From CAZTQN01 sp964615765 (GTDB taxonomy: Bacteria > Planctomycetota > Phycisphaerae > Phycisphaerales > UBA1924), in assembly GCA_964615765.1 (NCBI GenBank), contig CAZTQN010000029.1, forward strand, positions 1 through 53,139: a stretch of DNA of 53,139 nucleotides, in the 5' to 3' direction. This document shows, piece after piece, positions 1 to 7,284 of this stretch. Both the position numbers and the translations under genes were made by a program. Numbering within the stretch: the stretch's first letter is position 1; every line of letters begins with the position of its first letter. The notes under the pieces were generated by a model. The model made no database searches and had not been told where the DNA came from. It saw nothing but the letters and a program-made list of their open reading frames with translations.

Positions 1-23
1 AGACGAGTACAGGCTCCCTCGCC

Positions 24-51
24 GAATCCCGAATCCCGAACCCCGCTTCCC
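24..51. repeat. Heptamer tandem repeat, 4 units
   Basis: Four contiguous 7-bp units read GAATCCC, GAATCCC, GAACCCC, GCTTCCC. On the other strand these are GGGAAGC, GGGGTTC and GGGATTC twice, the same unit types as the 12-unit array at 41882-41965. A C-rich run (61-80) separates the array from the start of the next gene. Confidence 0.8.
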
Positions 52-93
52 GTTGTCCGCCCCCCCCGCCCCCCGCCCCCACGAGCTCCCCCA

Positions 94-948
94 ATGGCCC
101 ACGCTGCTGCCGCTCATCATTCCGGCTCGCCCGCTGACACGGCGGACGCGCCCGCGCACGCCCACGGGCACGGGCATCACGGGCACGTGATCGTGCCGCT
201 GTGGCTGCTCCGCTCCGTGCTGGCGGCCCTGCTGTTCTTCACGCTATTGACCGTCGGCACGGCGCAGGCTGAAGTCTGGATCGGCGACGTCTTCCACGTC
301 GCCCTCCCGCACTGGCTGAACGTCGCCGTCGCGCTCTCGATCGCGCTGGTCAAGACGGTGCTGGTCGTCACGTTCTTCATGCAGCTCCGCTATGACAACC
401 CGCTCAACACGATGGTGCTCATCTTCACCATTCTCACCGTCGGCTTCTTCCTGGGCTTCACGTCGCTCGACCTTGGCAACCGCGGCACGCTCGATCGTCA
501 GAAGGCCAAGTACGTCATCGACGGCGGGACCGGGATGACGGGCGTCAAGGCCAAGGGTTCCGTCATGGACGGGCTGGCCAACACGCCCGCGACCGAGGCC
601 GCCGTCAAGGCCGCCCAGAACAAGGGCAAGTACAAGGCCCACTACGCCGGCGGTCATGGGCACGGGCACGGCGGCGGGGATCGCGGCCCGCGCCAGTCCA
701 TCACGCACGCCGGCTTCGCCCCCGTCCGCCCGGACGCCGGCTCCACCGCCAACATCTCTCGCCCCGTCTCGGGGCTCACGCTCCCGGGCTTCGCCGCGGC
801 GAACGAGCACGGCGAGCACGCCGTCGGCGCCGGCACGGGCGACCACGGCGCCGCCGGTGATCATGCCAAGGACGCTGATCACGCGGACAAGAAGAACGGC
901 GGCGAGGCCAAGCCGAGCGAGACCGCCACGCCCGGCCAGCCGCACTGA
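94..948 (+). CDS. Cytochrome c oxidase subunit IV-like protein with His-rich ends
   Basis: Probable small membrane subunit of an aa3/caa3-type haem-copper oxidase in the cytoplasmic membrane. Residues about 37-130 match the prokaryotic subunit IV layout: three hydrophobic helices (starting LLRSVLAALLFF, then LNVAVALSIALVKTVL, then MVLIFTILTVGFFLG) with the short charged loop FFMQLRYDNPLN between the last two. The usual family length is about 100-120 residues, whereas this protein has 284. The first 30 residues are rich in His/Ala/Gly, and the extra 150 C-terminal residues are low-complexity and rich in Gly/His/Ala. The catalytic subunits would be expected upstream, outside the window. The ATG at 94 is the first in frame; no convincing Shine-Dalgarno precedes it, only C-runs. 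The core assignment is good; the role of the tails is unknown. Confidence 0.8.
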   Translation: MAHAAAAHHSGSPADTADAPAHAHGHGHHGHVIVPLWLLRSVLAALLFFTLLTVGTAQAEVWIGDVFHVALPHWLNVAVALSIALVKTVLVVTFFMQLRYDNPLNTMVLIFTILTVGFFLGFTSLDLGNRGTLDRQKAKYVIDGGTGMTGVKAKGSVMDGLANTPATEAAVKAAQNKGKYKAHYAGGHGHGHGGGDRGPRQSITHAGFAPVRPDAGSTANISRPVSGLTLPGFAAANEHGEHAVGAGTGDHGAAGDHAKDADHADKKNGGEAKPSETATPGQPH

Positions 949-1026
949 TCACCGCACCACTCGGCGGCGCGGCGCGGTCCATAACGGTCCGACGCCTGAG
1001 CCGCCCATCACGGGGAGCAACGGGGC

Positions 1027-1845
1027 ATGACGGGGCGTCGGATCGCGTGGATCGTGATGGGTGTCTCGCTGGCGGTCTTCGCCGTCGCGATGGTCCCGCT
1101 GTCGCAGCGCGTCCGAGACTTCAACGAGCACGCCCACTTCACGCGTCTGCACGCGGAGGTGAAGTCGGCCCGCGCCTTTAAACTCGCCGCGTTCCCGCCG
1201 GTGGAGATCGTCGACGACTTCGACGATCAGAAGCGGGCGGTGCTCCGCCTGACGTTCGGCGACACGACCCGCCTGATCCCAGTGCAGGCCCCGCGCGTGC
1301 GAAACCTGCCCAACCTCGCCGCGTACGAGGAATGGGCCAAGATGCTGGCGATCAACGAGGTCGAGGTCGGGCCGGCGGGGAACTCCGTGCCCAAGGCGGG
1401 CACCGAGCGGCTGGTGCTGGTGGTCCGGCGCACGCCCGACGGGTTCGACCCCGGCTCCTGGGGGGCCGTCCGCCGCGTCGAGTGGGTGTTCGACGTCTAC
1501 GACCTCAAGCCCGACGGGCAGATCACGATGCAGACCTACCGCTGGCCGCGGTCGGAGCGCTCGGAACGCGGCTTGCAGACGCGCAACCAGAGCGACCAGC
1601 CGAAGCCGCACGAGGTCGCGCTCGCCGCACTCCCGCGACTGGAAGAGCGGAGCGTCGAGTACTTCGCCGCCATGCACGTCATCCCCAAGCTCAACGTCCC
1701 GTCGCACAAGTTCAACGACACCGCGTTTTCCCCGAAGGTGCTGGGTTGGACACTGCCGGTGTCGATGCTGAGCCTGCTGGCCGCGGCTGGGGGGTTCGCC
1801 TTCGCGGTCGGTGGCCGCCGGATCCGGGGATCACGTTTGCCCTGA
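1027..1845 (+). CDS. Unknown protein anchored at both ends
   Basis: I do not recognise a family. The 272-residue protein has an N-terminal hydrophobic segment (IAWIVMGVSLAVFAVAM, residues 6-22), a hydrophilic middle of about 200 residues without cysteines, and a C-terminal hydrophobic segment (SMLSLLAAAGGFAFAVGG) followed by a basic tail RRIRGSR. A plausible topology is two transmembrane helices with the middle domain outside the cytoplasm. It starts 78 bp after the oxidase subunit on the same strand and is preceded by GGGGAG, so it may be cotranscribed and could be an oxidase-associated factor. That link rests on position only. Confidence 0.75.
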   Translation: MTGRRIAWIVMGVSLAVFAVAMVPLSQRVRDFNEHAHFTRLHAEVKSARAFKLAAFPPVEIVDDFDDQKRAVLRLTFGDTTRLIPVQAPRVRNLPNLAAYEEWAKMLAINEVEVGPAGNSVPKAGTERLVLVVRRTPDGFDPGSWGAVRRVEWVFDVYDLKPDGQITMQTYRWPRSERSERGLQTRNQSDQPKPHEVALAALPRLEERSVEYFAAMHVIPKLNVPSHKFNDTAFSPKVLGWTLPVSMLSLLAAAGGFAFAVGGRRIRGSRLP

Positions 1846-1959
1846 TGGGGCAAACGTGGATCGATCGGCGCACAATTTCGTCGAAAAGGACGTGAAGCGG
1901 CCGAGAACCTGAGGTATGCTTCTCGTGCCGGGGCCCTCAGCCCCGTGAGGAGAGAGAAG

Positions 1960-2688
1960 ATGCGTACCAAGCTGGGTGTGATTTCGTTGTTCGCAGTGCT
2001 CGCCACGGGCGCCGCGGCGGTCGCGCAGCCGACCAACATGAACCTCGTCGTCAGCACCGTCGGCGGCGCCGGCTGGAACTGGCAGAACGCCGGCTCGCCG
2101 GGGACGTGGCAGCAAGACACGGCCAACCCGAACCAGTGGAGCATCGGCGGCAGCGTGACGCGGTCGACGTTCGCGATCGACTTCGGGCTCACGCTCGACC
2201 CCGATCCGTTCATCTCCAACTCGTTCAACCTCACGAACAACACCAACACGACGCAGACGTACACCGTGACGGTGTCGCTGCCGATCTCGCCCGTCGTGCC
2301 GTTCCCGTCGCAGACGTTCGGCTCGATCTCCGGCTCGCTGGTCGACGCCAACGGCAACGGCGCGTCGCTGGTGACGACGACCGGCCCGGGCTCCTCGATC
2401 TACACCGCGCTCATCGACGGCGTCGATTACCAGCAGCTCATCATCGATCCGTTCTCGATCAGCGCCCCGCCGTTCGCGACCACGCCGATCGGCCCGCAGA
2501 ACTTCGGCATCCTTTTCAACCAGCCGGGCGCGACCACGAGCATCGGCATCCGCAACACGTTCACCCTCTCGCCGGGCGACAGCGTGAACTTCGTCAGCAC
2601 GTTTCTGATCACCGACGTCATCCCGGCCCCGGGCGCCGCGGGCCTGCTGGCCCTGGGCGGTCTGGTCGCCGTCCGTCGTCGCCGCTGA
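1960..2688 (+). CDS. Exported protein with PEP-CTERM-like sorting tail
   Basis: Secreted 242-residue protein of unknown function. Residues 1-22 form a signal peptide (MRTKLGVISLF, then an Ala-rich stretch ending AVAQP). The body is rich in Thr, Ser, Asn and aromatic residues and looks like a beta-rich extracellular domain. The C terminus has the sorting signal typical of Phycisphaerales: IPAPGAAG, a hydrophobic helix, then a final RRRR. The ATG at 1960 is preferred over the in-frame GTG at 1945 because GAGGAGAGAG lies immediately before it and the signal peptide begins there. A perfect hairpin with a T-tract follows the gene (2756-2792), so it is probably a single-gene transcript. Confidence 0.85.
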   Translation: MRTKLGVISLFAVLATGAAAVAQPTNMNLVVSTVGGAGWNWQNAGSPGTWQQDTANPNQWSIGGSVTRSTFAIDFGLTLDPDPFISNSFNLTNNTNTTQTYTVTVSLPISPVVPFPSQTFGSISGSLVDANGNGASLVTTTGPGSSIYTALIDGVDYQQLIIDPFSISAPPFATTPIGPQNFGILFNQPGATTSIGIRNTFTLSPGDSVNFVSTFLITDVIPAPGAAGLLALGGLVAVRRRR

Positions 2689-2704
2689 TCCTCGGAAACG
2701 CCAA

Positions 2705-2728
2705 CCGGCCGCCCTTGCGAGCGGCCGG
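2705..2728 (+). other. Hairpin after the PEP-CTERM gene
   Basis: Eight-bp stem CCGGCCGC/GCGGCCGG with an 8-nt loop, 17 nt after the stop codon. There is no T-run, so on its own it looks like an mRNA 3'-end stabilising hairpin ahead of the true terminator. Confidence 0.5.
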
Positions 2729-2755
2729 CGCGATCGAAACTCCGATCATCTCCTC

Positions 2756-2792
2756 CGACCCCGCGTCTACACGCGGGGTCGTTCGTTTTCTT
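2756..2792 (+). terminator. Rho-independent terminator
   Basis: Perfect 11-bp stem CGACCCCGCGT (2756-2766) / ACGCGGGGTCG (2771-2781) with a 4-nt loop, then TTCGTTTTCTT. It lies between the converging PEP-CTERM-like gene and the DUF1579 gene. The T-tract follows on the plus strand only. Confidence 0.85.
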
Positions 2793-2814
2793 GACGCACG
2801 CGGCGTCGGGCCGC

Positions 2815-3447
2815 TCACTTCCGCAGCTTCATCTCTATCTGCGCCCCCTTGAACTCCGGCCCGCCGCCGAAGCTCATGTACGAATCGACGCGCTGGTGCC
2901 CCGGCCCGAGCACGTGCGTGACATCGCGGCTGGTCGCCTTGCCGCCCATGAACATGTACTCGCCCGCGAGCTCCAGGTGCCCGTCGGCGTTGGTCCCGCC
3001 GCGAACGACGATCATCGTCGAGTTGGTGCTCGACATGCGCACCGCCTCGACCTGCTTGGTCGACGCGTTGTAGCCGGTGTAGCTGATCGTCGACCACGCC
3101 TTGTTGCCCATCGCGGGCCCGAAGGTGCCGCCCTCGAGGCGGTCCTCGCGGTACATGCCGTCGAGCGTCATCTTCGAGGTCATCGTGCACGTGGTCTTCA
3201 CGGGCGGGGCGTCGGGCGTGAACCAGAATGTGACCTCGCAGTCCCACACGCCGACGTCGGCCTTGAGCAGGTCGGCCCCGTTGGCGACGGTCAGTTCGCC
3301 GGCTTTCTTCGTGTCCAAGGCTTTCTCCTTGCCCGCCGCGGCCTTTTCGGCCTTCGGCGCCGGGGCCTTGTCATCGCCCAGGCCCATGAGCAGTCCACCG
3401 CTCAGCCCGGCCAGGGCGAGAGCGCCGATCGCGAGAGTCATCTTCAC
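2815..3447 (-). CDS. DUF1579 family exported protein
   Basis: Protein of the DUF1579 family, function unknown. After an N-terminal hydrophobic segment (TLAIGALALAGLSGGLLMG, probably a signal peptide or anchor) and an Ala/Lys-rich linker, residues from about 60 onward show the family layout: GVWDCEVTFWF near the start, then DGMYREDR, the GTFGPAMGNKAW block, and beta-rich sequence to the end. The GTG start at 3447 overlaps the stop of the upstream gene as GTGA and has AGGAG seven nt before it; an ATG two codons later is the alternative. It is the last gene of the ArsR-SRPBCC-DUF1579 operon. SRPBCC and DUF1579 proteins are often neighbours, and both are thought to bind small hydrophobic ligands, but the ligand is not known. 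Confidence 0.85.
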   Translation of the reverse strand: MKMTLAIGALALAGLSGGLLMGLGDDKAPAPKAEKAAAGKEKALDTKKAGELTVANGADLLKADVGVWDCEVTFWFTPDAPPVKTTCTMTSKMTLDGMYREDRLEGGTFGPAMGNKAWSTISYTGYNASTKQVEAVRMSSTNSTMIVVRGGTNADGHLELAGEYMFMGGKATSRDVTHVLGPGHQRVDSYMSFGGGPEFKGAQIEMKLRK

Positions 3448-4274
3448 TGTGCATCTCCTGCGGGTGGGAACAGCGACGCCAGCCGCCCGTGCCATGCGGC
3501 CTGCAGCGGTCCGATGTCGCGCTGTTTGTCGCCCCAGACGCTGAGGCTGACAAACGGCATGCTGGTCCCCCCGGCCCGTTCGACTTCGATGCGGAGCAGC
3601 GCGTCGTCGAGTTCGCGCACCACGCCGACCCACGACCGCCCCGGGATGCCGCGGACGACCGATCCGCTGTACCGCGCTCCGTCCGGCGCCGTGAAGGCGA
3701 ACGCGTCGCCGGCGTTCTGCACGAGGCTCTGCCCGCGGACGAGTGCGCCGTCCGCGGCGAGAACGGCGAAAGCCTTCTCCGGGGCCAGCGTGCTTCGCAC
3801 CGGCGACCAGAACATCGCGCGGCTCTTGCCGCTGTGCCGCGTGAGGGCGTGCGTCAGGCTGAACAGCTCGTACTTCCAACCGTTGGAGATGGAGTCGTAC
3901 ATGTCGTCCCACTTGGCCCCCTGGCCGAAGCCGGACTGCACGACGCGGACGACGGTCCCGCCGCGTGCGGGGTCGGCGCTGACGTGGAACTCGGCGGAGA
4001 TCTTGACGGCCCCGCCGTCGTGGGTCTCTTCCCAGCCGATGACCGAGCCGGGCTCCCACTTGACGATCGGGGCCTCGCCCTCGCACATCGGCCCCCAGGA
4101 GAGGAACACGCCGCCACCGACGCCCGGACGCACGCGCGCGTCGATCGGGAACCACCGCTTGAGTCCTTCGCCGGTGCTGAGCGCGGCCCAGACGGTCATG
4201 GGATCCAGGCCGGGCACGTGCACCGCGTGCTCGAACCGCTTGCCGCCGGCGTGCGGAGATGGCTGTGTGTTCAT
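3444..4274 (-). CDS. SRPBCC / AHSA1-like ligand-binding protein
   Basis: Cytoplasmic protein of 276 residues with a START-like (SRPBCC) fold of the AHSA1 type. Residues 12-130 carry the recognisable opening: VHVPGLDPMTVWAALSTGEGLKRWFP, then GGGVFLSWGP, then IVKWEPGSVIGWEE. The rest continues as a second, less conserved half, so the protein is longer than single-domain members (about 150 residues). The start is set by an ATGA overlap with the upstream regulator's stop. Further upstream in the same frame is an open stretch translated from the repeat inside the arsR-like gene; it is not part of this protein. Pairs of an ArsR-type repressor and an AHSA1-like protein are common in bacteria, and the regulator probably controls this gene. 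Confidence 0.85.
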   Translation of the reverse strand: MNTQPSPHAGGKRFEHAVHVPGLDPMTVWAALSTGEGLKRWFPIDARVRPGVGGGVFLSWGPMCEGEAPIVKWEPGSVIGWEETHDGGAVKISAEFHVSADPARGGTVVRVVQSGFGQGAKWDDMYDSISNGWKYELFSLTHALTRHSGKSRAMFWSPVRSTLAPEKAFAVLAADGALVRGQSLVQNAGDAFAFTAPDGARYSGSVVRGIPGRSWVGVVRELDDALLRIEVERAGGTSMPFVSLSVWGDKQRDIGPLQAAWHGRLASLFPPAGDAQ

Positions 4275-4981
4275 GGTGTGTTGCCTTGTGAGCTGGTTGG
4301 ACTGGCTGAGCTGGTGGAACTGGCTGAACTGGCTGAACTGGTTGAACTCGTTGGCGTGGGCGGCCTCTCGCCGGGCTCGGCGTCCAGGTCGCGGGTGATC
4401 GCCGGGTAACTGCACAGGTTCACTTTGAACGCGCGGCCGGCGGGGGCGGTCTCGTCGTGGTACTTGGCCGCGATCGTCGCCATCGCCGCGGCGAGCTCGG
4501 TGGCCATCGCCGAGAGCTGCTCCGCCGAGCCGACCCGCACCGTCGTCTGCACGCTCAGCGTCGGCAGCTTCTTGCCGGCCCGCTCGGCCTTGTCGCGGAG
4601 CGTGGCGACCTCGCGGATGCTCTCGGCGGCGACGGCGATGAGATAAGCGGAACTGAACTGGTCGCGCACGCTCGCCGCGTCGATGCCGAGCGGGCCCAGA
4701 ACTCCGGGGCTGACGACATACGCGCTCGCCGTCGCTCGCACCAGCCGCTCGACACAGTTGCCCTTGCGCCGTTCTTCGACGAGTTCGACCAGCCCGACGC
4801 GCTCGAGTTCTTTCAGGTGATAGTTGATGCGTTGTCGCGGCTGCCCGGTCTTGCGGGCCAGTTCCGCCGCCGACGTCGGCTCGCCCAACTCTCGCATCAG
4901 CCGCAGCCGAGCGGGATCGAGCACCGCCGCGGCCTGCTCGCCGGTGTCCAACACGGCGAGTTTCTTCGCGGCGAGGGCCAT
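4271..4981 (-). CDS. ArsR-type winged-helix regulator with Ser/Thr-repeat tail
   Basis: Transcriptional regulator, 236 residues. Residues about 20-75 form a winged helix: AAVLDPARLRLMRELGEPTSAAELARKTG, then the recognition helix around QRINYHLKELERVGLVE and the wing RRKGNCVERL. No Cys-pair metal motif like that of ArsR/SmtB is visible. The middle (80-200) is a helical effector/dimer region. The last 30 residues are almost only Ser/Thr/Ala and come from a 9-bp tandem repeat. The ATG at 4981 was chosen because the next upstream codons in frame would come from the promoter. There is no Shine-Dalgarno, and a TTGACA/TACTCT promoter puts the transcript start on or next to the ATG, so a leaderless mRNA is likely. 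It is the first gene of an operon with 4-bp overlaps. Confidence 0.85.
   Translation of the reverse strand: MALAAKKLAVLDTGEQAAAVLDPARLRLMRELGEPTSAAELARKTGQPRQRINYHLKELERVGLVELVEERRKGNCVERLVRATASAYVVSPGVLGPLGIDAASVRDQFSSAYLIAVAAESIREVATLRDKAERAGKKLPTLSVQTTVRVGSAEQLSAMATELAAAMATIAAKYHDETAPAGRAFKVNLCSYPAITRDLDAEPGERPPTPTSSTSSASSASSTSSASPTSSQGNTP
4293..4355. repeat. 9-bp tandem repeat inside the regulator gene
   Basis: Seven consecutive 9-bp units around CTGGCTGAA (two exact, others with 1-3 changes; the last is CTCGTTGGC). The array encodes the Ser/Thr/Ala tail of the ArsR-like protein in steps of three residues, so unit gain or loss would keep the frame. Confidence 0.8.
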
Positions 4982-4987
4982 GGGGGG

Positions 4988-5016
4988 AGAGTACAGCGGA
5001 AAGTTATCGGTGTCAA
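4988..5016 (-). promoter_or_regulatory. Promoter of the ArsR operon, probably leaderless
   Basis: On the minus strand a consensus -35 TTGACA (5016-5011) is followed after exactly 17 bp by TACTCT (4993-4988; only 3 of 6 consensus bases). The ATG begins 7 nt after the -10, where transcription would start. Confidence 0.5.
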
Positions 5017-5039
5017 GGAAAAAAGTTCTGTCGGATGAG

Positions 5040-5067
5040 GCGCCAGGCACCAGGCACCGGGCACCAG
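5040..5067. repeat. Heptamer tandem repeat, 4 units
   Basis: Four 7-bp units read GCGCCAG, GCACCAG, GCACCGG, GCACCAG. The unit length matches the arrays at 24-51 and 41882-41965 but the sequence differs. A G-rich run (5068-5098) follows up to the stop of the sugar dehydrogenase gene. Confidence 0.7.
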
Positions 5068-5100
5068 GGCGGGGGCGGGGGGGGGAAAGGCAGTGGGGGA

Positions 5101-6786
5101 TTAGTTGGCTGGGGTCAGGCGGACGACTTTGTCGGGGTCGTTGAGGACGACGTAAATGGCTCCGTCCGGCCCGGTGACGACGTCGCGCACGCGGCCCATG
5201 CCGAGGACGATCTCTTCGCGCTCGACGACGGCGTAGCCGGAGGTGTCGCCGAGGACGGCGGGGGCGGCGGCCGAGTTGCCGGTCGCGTTGGCGTCGAGTT
5301 TGGCCAGGCGGAATCGATCAACCACCTGGCCCGCGAGCCCGCCGGCGACGAGGTCGCCCTTCCACTTCGGGAACGCTTCGCCGAGCGGGCCGGGGCGGAC
5401 GACATCGAGCCCGCACACGCCGGTGCTGGGCAGCCAGACGAACGTGGGCATGGCGATATCGAGCGTGCCGGCGGCCTGGCCGGCGGTGTCGGGCCAGGGC
5501 GTGCGGAACGGGGCGGCGTTGTAGTTGATGCCGAACGAGACGACGGGCCAGCCGAAGTTGCGGCCCTTGCGGACGAGGTTGAGCTCGTCCCCGCCGCGGG
5601 GCCCGTGCTCGGTGTCCCAGAGGTTGCCGGCGAGGTCCATGACCAGGCCCTGCGGGTTGCGGTGGCCGTAGGACCAGATGGAGGGATACGCGCCGTCGGT
5701 GGAGAGGAAGGGGTTGTCGCGCGGCGTGCTGCCGTCGTCGAGGACGCGGTGCACCTTGCCGTTGGGACGCTTGAGATCCTGGGCCATCTCCATGCGGCCG
5801 CGTTCGCCGATGGGGAAGAAGACGGGGCGTTTGCCCTTGTCGGGCCCGTCGGCGATGGGCTGATCGAAGACGATGCGGGAGCCGAAGTGCAGCCCGCCGC
5901 TGAGGTAGTGCTCGCCCTTGGCGCGCCAGAGCACGGCGTGCTGAGTCCACGCGGGCGCGCCGCCCTCGCGCGAGAGTTTACCGCGGGCGAGGACGGTCAT
6001 GGCGCGGTTGCCGCTCTCGGCGCCGACGACGCCGTCGGCGGAACTCGGTTCGGAATACGTGAGATAGATCCAGCCGTTGCCGGGCGCGCCCGGGGTGGAG
6101 TAGTCCGGGTGGACGGCGACATCCATCAAGCCGCCTTGCCCGCTGGCGGCGATGTCGGGCAGGCCTTTGATGGGCGGGGAGAGCTTGCCGTTCTCGAACA
6201 GGCGCAGCCGGCCGTCACGCTCGGTGATGAGCATCGGGGCGGCGACTGCGGCACCGGGCTTGGCGTCGGCGGCCGCGGGGGGCACGGGGAGAAAGTCGAT
6301 GCCCCACGGCGTGCGCAAGCCGTCGACGACGTCGACGATGCGGTACGCGTGATGCTGAGAGTTGTGCACGCCGTCTTTCGCGGCGGCCTCGGTGCCAACG
6401 GGCTTGACGCGGCGGCGATAGTCGCGGTGCTGCAGTTCGCGGATGTGAGCGACCAGCCCCCAGATCTGCGCGTCGTTGAGGGTTCCCTTCGTCCCGCCGA
6501 AGGCCTCCATCCCGGCGGCGTTGCCCTCATCGTCCTTGACGCCGTCGCGGATGGCGTCGAAGAACGCGCGGTCAAAGCGGTTGGCGTCGGGCCCGAGGTA
6601 TTTGTCGACGAGGAGAGACTGCGTGCCGGCCCCGCCGCCTTGCCCGCGGTCGCCGTGACAGGAGGCGCAGTTGGTTTCCCAGAGGCGTTGGACGGATTGG
6701 GCGTGAGCCGTCGCGACGAGCGCGGCGGCGGTGGAGGCGGCGAGGGTGAACTGGAGGCGGTGGCGCGGGCGCGGGGCGGTGGGCAT
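5101..6786 (-). CDS. Exported cytochrome c / PQQ sugar dehydrogenase fusion
   Basis: Periplasmic oxidoreductase, 561 residues, likely oxidising aldose sugars and passing electrons to its own haem. Residues 1-30 are a signal peptide (ending ATAHAQ). Residues 31-125 are a class I cytochrome c: CASCH at 40-44 binds haem c, with M94 in GMEAFGGT as the probable axial ligand. Residues about 135-561 match the soluble glucose/sorbosone dehydrogenase beta-propeller (YliI/GSDH family): TPWGIDFLP, GGLMDVAVHPDY, WIYLTYSEP, a long run with GLHFGSRI, RNPQGLVMD, DTEHGPRGGDELN and GRNFGWPVVSFG, and the closing VVTGPDGAIYVVLNDPDKVVRL. The cytochrome precedes the enzyme, whereas well-known soluble dehydrogenases have none. 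No PQQ synthesis genes are in the window. It begins next to a palindrome-rich gap and has no same-strand partner. Confidence 0.9.
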   Translation of the reverse strand: MPTAPRPRHRLQFTLAASTAAALVATAHAQSVQRLWETNCASCHGDRGQGGGAGTQSLLVDKYLGPDANRFDRAFFDAIRDGVKDDEGNAAGMEAFGGTKGTLNDAQIWGLVAHIRELQHRDYRRRVKPVGTEAAAKDGVHNSQHHAYRIVDVVDGLRTPWGIDFLPVPPAAADAKPGAAVAAPMLITERDGRLRLFENGKLSPPIKGLPDIAASGQGGLMDVAVHPDYSTPGAPGNGWIYLTYSEPSSADGVVGAESGNRAMTVLARGKLSREGGAPAWTQHAVLWRAKGEHYLSGGLHFGSRIVFDQPIADGPDKGKRPVFFPIGERGRMEMAQDLKRPNGKVHRVLDDGSTPRDNPFLSTDGAYPSIWSYGHRNPQGLVMDLAGNLWDTEHGPRGGDELNLVRKGRNFGWPVVSFGINYNAAPFRTPWPDTAGQAAGTLDIAMPTFVWLPSTGVCGLDVVRPGPLGEAFPKWKGDLVAGGLAGQVVDRFRLAKLDANATGNSAAAPAVLGDTSGYAVVEREEIVLGMGRVRDVVTGPDGAIYVVLNDPDKVVRLTPAN

Positions 6787-6937
6787 GGGGCAGGGTATGG
6801 GGCGACGGGGGCGGCGGAGGGGTGACGACGGTGCACCACGCTCGCTCCGCGCTGCTGACTCGCTTTGAAGAGTGGATGGCCGCGGTATGGGTACCAGCGG
6901 CAGTTCTTGCCGCGGCGGTCAGATTCCGACTGCGCTT

Positions 6938-7148
6938 CGCCCCAACGGGGCGACGGTGTGTAGCCACGGGTGGAGCGGAGCCCGCGTCCTCGCGGGCGTA
7001 GCGCAACCCGTGGACAGCGTGAATCCGCCCGGCCCGCCCCGACAGGGGCGGAGGAAGTTCGATCCCGCCGACACCGCGCCAACCGTCCCCTTTTCCAACC
7101 GGATTGTCAATTCGTTGCGCTGATGCAGAGAGGGCGTGCCGCCCTCTC
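6938..7148. repeat. Cluster of four REP-like palindromes in a 498-bp gap
   Basis: The gap 6787-7284 holds no convincing gene. It contains a row of perfect hairpins: CGCCCC/GGGGCG (6938-6952); a two-tier structure CCACGGGT (6964-6971)/ACCCGTGG (7006-7013) enclosing GCCCGCG TCCT CGCGGGC (6980-6997); CCGCCCC GACA GGGGCGG (7034-7051); and GAGAGGGC/GCCCTCTC (7128-7148). This looks like a composite intergenic repeat. It marks the left edge of the low-GC EVE/TIR islet. Confidence 0.65.
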
Positions 7149-7284
7149 CGCACCTCTCCCGGCTGGGAATGGGAACCGCCTGGCTCGTTGCCGCCGTGTG
7201 TTGTCGAACGGCGATTCTTCCGCTCGACGCTCTCACATCCCAGCGATTGTCTCTCCCCGTACCATATCGAGAATGGAGCACTGA

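Noticed and set aside
5035..6825. 596-codon plus-strand frame over the sugar dehydrogenase
   Set aside because: Antisense shadow; the minus strand carries the haem and propeller motifs.
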